From: Ustilaginoidea virens
Taxonomy: Eukaryota; Ascomycota; Sordariomycetes; Hypocreales; Clavicipitaceae
Assembly: GCF_000687475.1 (NCBI RefSeq)
Contig: NC_057317.1
Span: 1,116,001 to 1,180,000 of the forward strand
Length of the DNA: 64,000 bases
Reading direction: 5' to 3'
Shown here: positions 36,467 through 47,948 of the stretch, one piece after another
How positions within the stretch are numbered: the first letter of the stretch is position 1
Layout: every line of letters begins with the position of its first letter
Translations under genes and position numbers: made by a program
The notes under the pieces: generated by a model
What the model was told of the DNA's origin: nothing
The model's database searches: none
What the model saw: the letters and a program-made list of their open reading frames with translations, nothing else

Positions 36467-36534
36467 GGGCGTGTGCGTGTGCGTGTGCGTGTGCGTGAGT
36501 GTGAGTGTGAGTGTGTGTGTGTATGTGTGTATGT

Positions 36535-36570
<36 letters not shown>
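36467..36570. repeat. GT/GC dinucleotide array
   Basis: About 100 bp of alternating purine-pyrimidine (GTGTGC, then GTGAGT, GTAT and pure GT). It is the largest dinucleotide microsatellite in the window and a Z-DNA-prone sequence. It lies about 1.1 kb upstream of the NHP6-like gene. Confidence 0.9.
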
Positions 36571-36571
<1 letters not shown>

Positions 36572-37415
36572 GATGTGGTGTGTTATGTGTGTGTGGTGCG
36601 GGTGGCAGGCGTGTGCGTGTGCGTGCTGCTGGACCCTATCTGGGCCACACCCAACTAGGCAGGACTGGGCTGGAGGACAGGGTTGGCGAGGGGCCTATGA
36701 CTCTGTGAGGAGAGGAGCTGGACTGTGTCGGGTCGGCCGCGTTCCTCCACGTCGCGCGCCCACACAATCACTCGCCCACCCGGCGCCCATAGTAAAAAGG
36801 CTCTCTCTCCCTCTTTTCCTCCCATACAAATTTCCCACCCAAATTCTCCCATACAATCCGCCTCCCGCGTTCACCTCACAACTCGCAATACCAACACTCT
36901 GGTGAGTACCTGCCCTTTTGCCCTGCATCACCGCCATACCAAGGTCACTTTGCATTGCCTGCACCGTTCCGCTGCCACTTTTTATTTTATTTTATACATG
37001 TGCAAGAAACCCAAGGGGGAAAAAAAAAAAAGAAAAGAAACAAAAATATCAAAAGCTTCGCCTGGCTTCGGGTCGAAGTTTTTGGCTTTTGCCACGGCTC
37101 CAATTCCCACTCCCACGCTCTGCTGCATATCATTCCCATGTCCTTGAGCTTTGCGCTGAATGTTCACTCGGACATTTCACTCTCATCAACAGCAACACTC
37201 GGCCCCCGGTTTGGATCCATCAGCGAGGCTAACCAGCGCATTTCAGCAACAGTCGTTCTGCTCAACAGCACCAACTCATTTGTTACAAAGACTTGCCAAA
37301 GACCTTCGTTCAGGTAGGTCAATCTAAGCTTTTGCATCACTGCTGCATCAACAAAGGCGCACCTGCCCCCCAGTGTGGCAGCGCAATTCCCTTTGCGCCC
37401 AATTCTAGACTCACC

Positions 37416-37452
37416 TGGCACTGGCACTGGCACTGGCACTGGCACTAGCACT
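37416..37452. repeat. GGCACT hexanucleotide array
   Basis: About six tandem units, the last ones slightly diverged, about 200 bp upstream of the NHP6-like start codon. A two-unit copy also occurs near 33862. Confidence 0.85.
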
Positions 37453-37646
37453 TGCAAGACTCGCCTAACCATGAGATGAGGTCTCTTGCCACGGTGCCAG
37501 TCGCATAAGTCCACGCATGCTTGCCTTTCTGAGTGGTGACATACATTTCGAACCACTCTTTGCAACTCGAAATGCCTTTTAACCCGCCACCATCAACTGT
37601 CTGAAATGCCCATGTACTAATACGACTCTAGTCAACCACATTCACA

Positions 37647-38085
37647 ATGCCCAAGGTTGCCAAGGGACGCGGTAAGAGAACTGATGACGGAAAGAAGAGT
37701 GAGTTCCGAGTTCCTTGGGCGTTTTCCCCTGGCCCATCCGGGCTTTCTCCTTCAAGCCTGGTGATTGTGTGTGTCTGACAGCCAATAGAGCGTGGGCCCA
37801 AGCGGGGTCTCTCTGCTTACATGTTCTTCGCCAACGAGCAGCGTGAGAATGTGCGTTCCGAAAACCCCAACATCACGTTTGGTCAGGTTGGCAAAGTTCT
37901 GGGTGAGCGCTGGAAGGCTTTAAGTCATACGCAGCGTGCTCCGTATGAGGCAAAGGCTGCTGCTGATAAGAAGCGATATGAGGATGAAAAGGCCGCTTGG
38001 CAGGTAAGACGAGTGCTTGGCTACACCTTGAACACATTGCATGCAGCTGCTAATGCTACGCCAGGCCGAGGACGAATCTTCCTAG
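37647..38085 (+). CDS. NHP6-like HMG-box chromatin protein
   Basis: Small non-sequence-specific DNA-bending protein that works with FACT and other chromatin factors. Exons 37647-37698, 37789-38003 and 38065-38085 give 95 residues. A basic N-terminus ([17 protein letters not shown]) is followed by one HMG box: [48 protein letters not shown]. The acidic tail AEDESS ends the protein. The intron 1 acceptor is chosen as CCAATAG because the earlier CTGACAG lies on the branch point and breaks the frame. The result lacks the usual DPNAP before KRGLSAY, which is odd. Intron 2 could also end at 38045, adding five codons; the later acceptor is preferred because branch CTAAT lies in front of it. Confidence 0.85.
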
Positions 38086-40708
38086 ACTGAAATAAAATCT
38101 ATGGCCGGGTTCGACCTGTCTCTTACTGAACCTGAGCCTTCTGCTTTCGACAACTTGTTTTCTTTGTATCTCTTGGGCAGGTGGTGTTGTATGAATGAAA
38201 GCGCCGGATGGGAACGCGCGCTTACTCTTTCCCCCTCCCCCCCCCTTGTTTCTTTCGTTTCTTTTTTTTTTTCTTTTTTTCTTTTTTTTTTTTTTTTTTT
38301 TTGCGCTTTGTAGGTGCGGGCATGAAATGGAACTGGGTTCGGTCTCGGATCATGGAGTGTGACAAGCTCACGCCGTAGACTGTCATGTTCGGGTTTAAAC
38401 TCCTTTGATCACGATCATGAAAAACGACTACGCAATGACCAGTCTTGTATGAGTATAAAAAGACAATGCACTTGCTACGTCCACCACCGTGACATGGTAA
38501 TGATACTCTTCGTTGACTTGTTTCAGTCTGTATGAAACTTTTTCACACGCGCCTGCCTGGCCTACCTCGTGGGCTGTCGTGTGCACGGCTGGTAAAAGTA
38601 AACCCATTGATGGGGCCGAAAGCTGTGAGAATAACGCGGAGGCATGGCTTGAACTCGGTAAACCACCAAACCAGGATCAGTTGCCAGGACGCTTGCGTCT
38701 GTGCGGACATCCGGAGTACTAGTTTGAGGTCGCAAGTCATTGGTTCGAGCCAATCAATAGCATCCAGGAAGCCGTGCATGCTGCAAGTACCGACCAGACC
38801 TACTATTAGGGTTCAAGATTGGGCGTACAATCGTAGCGGGATTTCTACAGCAACGATTGATAGCTGCCATGGCTACGATCGCAGTCATAGAATAGAGGTT
38901 ATTCTAGCTTGTTCGTCAAGGGTAAGGAACGCTTGTAACAGAGTTGACCACTATAGTCGACTGGCAGCCTCAAGGCGTATCGTATCCTATCTACTAGCCA
39001 CCCCGTCCGTCTACGGCTCTTACTGTGTGTATAGAAGTACACGGAGCTGACGACAAGGATATCGACAGAACAAGCAGGCAGCTTCATCATCCCCACTTAT
39101 TTACAAGTCATTGGTTATCGCGAAGGCATTTGATGCTTCGTGCATCTGGCGCGCGTACTTGGATCTGTGCCCTACTAGGTACGAAGTAGTTTCGGATGTT
39201 TCGGATTAGTTTCTACCCAGTTCTAGCCCGCCAGTCCTGCATTTCGTGCATCAAAAGCTTCTGCGGACTGGATCGCGCCCGTGGGCGGTTTGCTGCCGTG
39301 GCAGTCCCTGAGCTGCCGCGCTTGGATGCCCGTTGCGTTTGCAGGTGCAAAGGCCGGCAAGCGCAGACGGGGGTTTGTTTTTTCTTTTTTTTTTTGTTTT
39401 TTTTTTTTTTGTTTTTTTGTTTTTTTTTTTTTTGGCTTGGCGATCAAAAGCCGGTTGTACGGAGCAAAGAGCACACCGCTGGTACGAGGAGCAGCAACCA
39501 GAGCCGGACGGGGGTCGATGTCTCTGGTGAGAACGAACGGAAACACACGACCAGGCCAAGCCGGTTGGGTCGATGTGGGCAGACAGACAGACAATGAGCG
39601 GCAATACGGCCTCTCCCTTATTTAACCAGCTGTTTCCCGTCCTCGGATCCGTCCGTGACGGGGAGCTGTAATCGTTTCGTTTGTGAATCAGTCTGTGCGG
39701 CATGGAGGGAAATGATGGATAAGACGGCAACCGACTTTATTTTTATTTTTATTTTTTTTTTCCCACCCTCGGCAGCAACCCCACCCACCTCTCGCGTGAC
39801 GCGCGCGCGTAAATATACACACACACACACTCGCACGCACACTAACCTCCTACCGTTAGGAGGTAGGTTACAACGTAGGTACGTACTGCGGAGAGCTGTG
39901 GACGTGCAGAGGGAAAGAACCAGACGATTGATGGAAAGAACGGTTGATTCAACAACGGCGGCCTTTCCTGCTGTCCATTTGACCCGGCCTCGTCTTGAAA
40001 ACCTGGGATTGGGATGGTGGCAACCGAGATAACACCACGATGCGTACAATTGCGATGGCTGTTCCCCCGTCTGGGTTGGCACCGCATGGGCACATATGTA
40101 CATCGCATGTGCATCTACGGACGTGAGCTCAAGCCCCGTTTGCACTCCAATGATTTCTCGCCAGCACTACGTCGGGGTGCATTTGTGCTGCTGCTTTTGC
40201 TCTACTTTGTACAGCAAGTCCCCGCGCCGTCGGTCCATCCCAACCCCCCCAGATCACCATGGACCAGGGTCCATGCATATGCGGCTCTTCCTGTTCCTTT
40301 CCCTCTTTCTGCGTAACTAACGCCAGTTCGTTAGGGCATCCCCATGTCCTCTGCCGCCACTTCAAGTTTCGGGCCAACTCTTACTTGGGTTTGCAAACGG
40401 GATGAACTCGCTTTATCGATAGCCCATGCTGCTTCGATTCTTCTCGTTTCCTCAGCATCCCCCTCCCGTTCCTCTTCCCCCCACCAGATCGACTCTGTGT
40501 AGTCGGCGTCAACATCTGTGCCCAATGCCGGCCCTGGCACAACAACCCCTCTAGGGCCAATGACGCACTTCTAATTGAATCTCCTTCTCATCCTCAGGAT
40601 GCGGCTCTAGATGGGCTCCTTCGGTCTGGCAGCCTCGAGGTACCACAGCAGATCAAACAGAGCTTACTCCATACTACCAACCACCATCGGCATCTCCCAC
40701 TTGTCGAC
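38086..40708. other. Intergenic between NHP6-like gene and the nine-exon orphan
   Basis: 2.6 kb without a supported gene. T-tracts lie at about 38261-38302 and 39378-39434, a short CA array at about 39819-39842, and ATTTTT units near 39738-39760. An in-frame open stretch without stops upstream of 40709 (from about 40590) might be an additional 5' exon of the orphan gene. Confidence 0.55.
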
Positions 40709-42628
40709 ATGGACCTGGCTGGCCAAACAGACGACATTACCTTGCTTCAGGGCTGTTACTTGGAAGCTCAGCGCTCTGATGATATATCATTAAAGTTAGA
40801 AGGCCTCCGCCTTGAGTTGAATGAGCCATCCGATTCTTACTTGGCTCTTACCGTATCTGAGATATGTATTAGTGCCCGTCGTCTGAGGCATCTAGCTGAT
40901 GTAGCCCAAGTACACCGGGATCGGGTCGAATTCGTCCTAAATTCCCTTAGCATCGTACTGCCCTGCTTGAGTAGGTCCTTGAGAGATATCCAGGCTTGTT
41001 ATGATGATCGTTCCCGCTCAAGACAAAACCGTTGGAGACACATGTACCACTCTTTGACAATGGAGGCTGGAGGTCGTCCCCTGCACTGCAGATTTGACAT
41101 GTACAACAAATACATCTCGCTTTGCCGGGACATTCTTATCCGGTAAGCTCGCAACGGGCTCTCGGCCGCTTAGGATGCGTGATTGACTCGAAAAGTGCTT
41201 CCAACTTCGACTATGCATTGATGGAGAGCCTTCGTCGCCACATCATCCGTTTGCGTGAAGCCAGAGGATTTGGTGGGTGTCGATTCAACCTCTTACATCG
41301 ACGTTTGCAGCTCATGATCTAATCTGAAAGCAGGCCCACCATCCCTGGTCCAAGCAGGTCCACTTGTTCGCCATTCAGGCCATGTATACGAGATGGATCC
41401 GGTTCGTCTAATATCATTTATTTCGTGGACCTATCGATGTATGGGTGGTCATCTCTGATGCTTTACCAAACAGATACCGCATTGGGCTGAGCAAATCTTT
41501 GCTATCCCTCCACCAACTAGGACGCCTCTCAAAAATGTTGGCCAGTAAGTCGGCTGACAACTTTCCCTCCATCTAGTCTGCTGCAACAGCTAATGTGTTG
41601 GGATGTGAATAGAACTTTGTCATTCGGACCACACCGGGAGATGGGTACTCACAATATCCCTATGCATTCAAAGGTTCTTTTCAGACTGTAATTCCGCCCA
41701 TTCACTTTACCCACGCTTTGTACATATGAGTCACCGAAAATATTGACTCTCCATTGCTAGGTCCTTTGATCGAGACAAGATTTCATTGATTGTCTTCAAA
41801 AGTTCTCGAGATAACTGTGCGTATCTTCTGCTTCGAGTTTTAAGGGATGATAAGGCCTGGTATGCTCTTCGCGGAGCCCACGAACTGTGCATTGAGCGGG
41901 AAGGCAGCTCGCTGCACTTGCGAAGGTGGAGCAAGAACGAAAACTGCTCCAAGCTATGGGCTACGTTGTTCTTCAGAACATGGGAAGGCACGTCTCCAAA
42001 AGTAGCAAACCTCATGCCGATAATGTACTAACTGCTTTTTGTCTGTCTTGCAGAGCTGGTCCTGGTGTATTGCACATTCATCTCTCTCAAAGCCCGCAAC
42101 AACCTAACTCTGCAATTTCGCTCACATGAGCTCGACTTCAGCGAAGAACGGAAGCTTTTCCAGGCGTACGTCAAGCTCTCCAAGGCTGTAAAGTCAAAAA
42201 AACCAACCTAATTCTACCAGGTGCATATGGGATGACGGCTTCAATCACTCATTGATCGTATACAAAGATGTTGCTACCGGTGGTCTGCGCCTTCACGCTG
42301 CAGTTTGGGAAGGGGAACTGCGTCAATGCCCGGTCTGGACAGCATTCGGTACTGCATCGCTCATCGTACAAGTGCCCGACGGAAGCTGACCAAGCGCATA
42401 GTGACGCGGCAGGCTGCGAACCCGACGTGGCTGAAACGTGTGTCCCAACATAAAGTGCGCCTTTCAGACATCCAGCTGTACGTTTTTTGCCAGCAGTACC
42501 GAGAACGGAATCAGCGGAGGGGTTACAATGCTTTTCAAATCGACTTTGTCAGCGATGATGGTGAGAAAAACGTTCTTTCACGATGTCATGAAGTACGGTG
42601 CTGGCCGCGGCACAAAGTGCTGATATGA
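40709..42628 (+). CDS. Conserved fungal protein of unknown function, nine exons
   Basis: Proposed exons: 40709-41142, 41196-41272, 41334-41401, 41474-41544, 41613-41687, 41761-41987, 42054-42165, 42221-42348 and 42402-42628; 472 residues. I recall homologous-looking proteins of the same build in many Pezizomycotina but know no function. Readable blocks: MDLAGQTDDITLLQGCYLE, LPCLSRSLRDIQACYDD, RRHIIRLREARGF, HWAEQIFAIPPPTRTPLK, SFDRDKISLIVFK, ALRGAHELCIEREGSSLHL, CSKLWATLFFRTWEELVLVY, RLHAAVWEGELRQCPVWTAF and SDIQLYVFCQQYRERNQRR. There is no signal peptide or membrane segment. Intron 6 is GC-AG with branch TACTAAC; intron 1 has an AAG acceptor. The last 20 or so codons are doubtful: one base less in an A5 run near 42562 would give a different ending (VMKYGAGRGTKC). 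Confidence 0.75.
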
Positions 42629-43321
42629 GCAACTCAGCAGCTGCCCACTTTATAAATGTGTTTTACCGACCATTTTAACGGAATGACGACACTGAATGAC
42701 GACTGAATGCTTGGACGACTGAAACGCTTGGACGAATGGACGACTAAACGATTGCATGAATGGACGACAGAATGCTTGGACGAATGGACGACTAAGCGAC
42801 TGCAAGATTGCACGGATTGCGCTATGGCACGACTCAACAATCGAACTTGGTGTGAGGTAGACCAGTGGCACAGATTGTAATGTGAATTTTGCGCTGGTAG
42901 TATGGCGGGTGAAAGCACCCTGCTTAAAACCTGCTTTTAAATGCAATAAACAGGCAGACGTGACCGAGGAAGAATGACGATGAGAGATATACATGGGGTG
43001 CTTGGGTTTGTCCATTTCCTACTAATTTCCTAGTACTTGGTATGGGTACTACAAATATGTGCAACGCAAGCATATCCACAGAGGTTGGCATCATACTCGA
43101 CTGAAATGTCTTTATTTCCGTTCCACCAGATACAATTTCTTCAAATCACTGTCGTTTAAATGGCTAGGATTCGCAACAGTTGCTATTTTAATGATCCTTC
43201 TTATGCGATGAAAGGTGTCATGTAATGGGTCTCATCAAAACGCTCCCCTTTTATCTAAATGCAAGGTTTTTTTTTTTATCTTTTTCTTTTTTTCAAAGCG
43301 ATAGCAGGAGTAGCAGGAGCG
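42629..43321. other. Convergent intergenic region between orphan gene and PGM
   Basis: It contains the degenerate tandem repeat listed separately and T-tracts at about 43267-43294 close to the PGM stop codon. No gene seen. Confidence 0.6.
42684..42812. repeat. Degenerate GCTTGGACGAATGGACGAC tandem repeat
   Basis: Units of roughly 18-20 bp built from GGACGACT(G/A)AA and GCTTGGACGAATGGACGAC, five to six imperfect copies, just downstream of the orphan gene. Confidence 0.75.
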
Positions 43322-45419
<2,098 letters not shown>

Positions 45420-46009
45420 TTTTCACGTCTTGGGAGTCTCAACTAGTCAGACTTCTTCTTCTTATGGACTTTGAAGATGTTGGGCCATAAAAATTGCCGA
45501 ATATAGGGGAGAACAAGACATCAATGGGAAGGAGGTGAGACGGGAGGGGAATGAGGGGCACCTTCCAGGTCGTTGGGTTAGGTGGGCTGACTGACGTAAA
45601 GCGGGGGGAAGGGGCCAATAAAGTCCAGGGATGGGACCTACGCTCAACAATTTCCATCTTCATCTTCCGGACGAAATGAAATAACAGTGGTGTCGTTGGC
45701 GCGCTGTTAAACATGGTAAAACGTTGCCAGTCCTTGCGAAATTATCGTGCCCATGCGCTTCGTGTCTACAAGCCCAAGTTGAATTTTCTCGACGCCGAGC
45801 TCTATGAGGAAGGGGACAGCTCGGTCGCATCAGATGCCTGCAGGGCGACTGCAAGAAGGATAATATGTACTAATACACCTTCATAGAGGCTTGGCCGCAA
45901 CGGTTTGTCCACAAACTCGACCCCCCAATCAAGTCGCTCTGCGTTTTGCTCAACCGCCTTCACCCCGAGAATGGAATGTTCTTCGGCGCCAGGCATTTCC
46001 ATGGCCCTG
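45420..46009. other. Spacer between oligoribonuclease 3' end and PGM start
   Basis: 590 bp; presumably the PGM promoter and the oligoribonuclease terminator. No gene or clear repeat seen. Confidence 0.55.
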
Positions 46010-46746
46010 TCATGACGGTCGTCGAAAGATGGCGTTTCGGTAATACCTGGCCTCCTCGATGCTCTCCAGAATATCGTCCCGGGCCAGATGTCTTGTCTTC
46101 TTTTTGGGTGCCTGTGCCATTACTTGACGCGAGCACCACCGTCGACCAGCCTCCTTGATGGCGCTTACATCCAAGATGCGGTAGTGCAGGTGCTCTACCA
46201 CCTTGGCGTACGGCTTCTTTCTCAGAAACGCCATGTCAGCATGCACGCTGTTGCCAGCTAAAAGAGCTCTGCGCTTCTCTGGTATGTGTTTTGTTATGTA
46301 GTTATACAGCCCTTGAGCGGCCTGTTCCGGTGTGGTAGATGACGACAAGACAGCTGATGTTAGGCCAGAGTTGCCGTGCGTCTGACTACACCATTCGCCC
46401 ATCTGGCTCAACCGAGAAGCTGGGTGGTGGATGACGGCATGAAAGCCTTGTGCATCTATGACTTCCAAATTACCCGTGGTGAGAAGGCAGTAGATTTCAA
46501 GAATTTCTTCCGTATCAGGGTTCAGTCCCGTCATCTGCAATTCGGCTAGTGAGCACATTGGGTCCTGTCCTTACCTGGGCTATCTTGCGCAGTCCTGGCA
46601 GGGCAGGAGGATCACGGGGAGGAAGCCGAGGTTTTCCAGACGCAACAACATACCTCACAGTCAATCCAGACAAGGGGATCGTCAGTTACGGCTGACGTTG
46701 AGGTTCCGTCCTCAAACTCCGCCACCGTATGGTCAGGGTCAGGCAT
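46010..46746 (-). CDS. Oligoribonuclease (REXO2/Orn family, DEDDh exonuclease)
   Basis: 3'-5' exoribonuclease that degrades 2-5-nt RNA oligomers; in eukaryotes it acts in mitochondria and cytosol. Exons 46746-46654 and 46534-46010 give 205 residues. ExoI is WIDCEMTGL (Asp and Glu of DEDD, spanning the exon junction). ExoII is AGNSVHADMAFL, and the partner block is LHYRILDVSAIKE. ExoIII is TRHLARDDILESIEEARYYR with its His and Asp. All catalytic positions are present. The same frame stays open upstream to another ATG at 46959, which would add 71 residues rich in Arg and Ser with few acidic residues, a possible mitochondrial presequence. I chose the downstream ATG because it starts close to the conserved domain. 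Confidence 0.9.
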
Positions 46747-47324
46747 GACGTGACGTGAAAGTTTTCGGGGGGACTGCTCGAACTTGACAACGCTCACACG
46801 AGGTTGTTGCAATTGCAGCCAACCTGAGGAGGCGCTGCAGCTACGCACCCAGGGTTTCAATGCAGTACAGTACTGTATGTTACGGTCACCGCATCTAACT
46901 GATGGCGACAAAAAAGAGTCCGCGGGCGCTATCGGAAGGGGAAGCTCGGTTTGGAGCATGCAGCGTCAGGAAGTTGAAAACCAAACCCAACCAACCGAAC
47001 CCAACCCAGGTCCCATAGGACAGAAGTTTGTCAGATCGGTCCACTTTTTCCCGCTCTCCTTGGCCAAGCCACTAGCAGCTTGGGCAGACGGGTGGGGGGG
47101 GGGGGAAACATATGTAGGAGCTTTTTGTGGTGTGTTCAGGGTTGGAAAAATACACCAGACTGCAGACTGGCTGAAGGCCGAGCGATCTGCTGGTGCGGGG
47201 ATGTGAAGCCATCTTGATGGCACCAGACCTCACAAAAGGGGAAATGAGCGAGCATGTTGGGCTGTCGTCATTGGCTGGGGAAACTGCATAAGAGGTTAGG
47301 ATGTAGGTTAGGTTAGGTACCTAG

Positions 47325-47343
47325 GTACCTACCAGGTAGGTAC
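47325..47343. repeat. 19-bp palindrome GTACCTACC-A-GGTAGGTAC
   Basis: Nine-base arms around a single A, embedded in a longer run of GGTACCT and TAGGTTAGG units at about 47297-47360. Similar GGTACCT clusters occur near 34820-34855 and 58930-58970. Confidence 0.85.
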
Positions 47344-47687
47344 GGTACCTTGGGTACCTCTTGAGGGCAGGTTGGGGCGGGAAATTGCCCCAGGCCTGGT
47401 TGGAAGTTGCGAGGGAGTCTTAGCTCTTCTGTTCTGGCGAGGTGAGATTGTGGTAATGGGATTGATTGACCAGACTGACTACCAGACAGCTGCTGCCTTT
47501 GCGTCTAGTCTAGTCTAGTCTAGTCCGTACCGCCATGAGAGGTACACGGCCTGCCTGCCACTTGAGCAGCTAAAGATATGGACCAGACACTTTGAAGTCC
47601 CTCAACCCGTCCTCCGCGTTATCCAGTTGCAACCTCATGTGCTAACGGTAGGTAACCTGAGATATCTCAAAGTCCCCCTCCCCCTGT

Positions 47688-47726
47688 CGCGCCTGCCCAT
47701 CGCGCCTGCCCATCGCGCCTGCCCAT
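47688..47726. repeat. Three exact tandem copies of CGCGCCTGCCCAT
   Basis: Units at 47688-47700, 47701-47713 and 47714-47726, about 220 bp upstream of the oxidoreductase start codon, probably within its promoter or leader. Confidence 0.9.
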
Positions 47727-47948
47727 CGCTGTACCCGTCGTCACCACTTGGAGGCCCCATTACCTTGTCCTCCAAATCCTGGTACGTGAAGCCACTGCTT
47801 TCCCATACCTATCCAAGTTGACCGCATGCCAATTCATCATCCGTTGAGCCGAATTGGCGCCAGGCTCAAAGTCCGTACCCTGCTGTGCCAGTGTACATAT
47901 CAATCCGGCAAAGCCTGCTAATGTTAAACCTACAGGCCACTCTTCGTC

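Larger units (their letters stand above)
31069..37646. other. Gene-free 6.6-kb interval with simple repeats
   Basis: I find no conserved protein on either strand; the reading frames present are short and lack family features. Contents: TACGGAGTA-type motifs at 32802-32811, 33253-33260, 34778-34789, 34884-34925 and 35431-35449; a perfect 12-bp-arm inverted repeat at 34887-34917; a GAA-rich purine tract at about 34398-34470; GGTACCT repeats near 34820-34855; T-tracts at 36084-36118; a GT/GC dinucleotide array at about 36467-36570; and a GGCACT hexamer array at 37416-37452. Composition is ordinary, so it is not RIP-mutated transposon. The last kilobase would hold the NHP6-like promoter and leader. 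Confidence 0.6.
46747..47948. other. Divergent promoter region between oligoribonuclease and oxidoreductase genes
   Basis: Contents: G12 run near 47093; TTAGG/GGTACCT repeats with a 19-bp palindrome at 47325-47343; TCTAG pentamer repeats near 47505-47524; and a 13-bp tandem repeat at 47688-47726. An oligoribonuclease extension may occupy 46747-46959. No other gene seen. Confidence 0.6.

Noticed and set aside
36363..36905. Cys/Val-rich reading frame of 180 codons
   Set aside because: It is produced by the GT/GC dinucleotide array (VCVCVCV repeats).
38700..38765. Possible tRNA around GGTTCGAGCC at 38741
   Set aside because: The stem ATTGG/CCAAT encloses only six bases and no D arm, anticodon arm or acceptor stem can be built around it.
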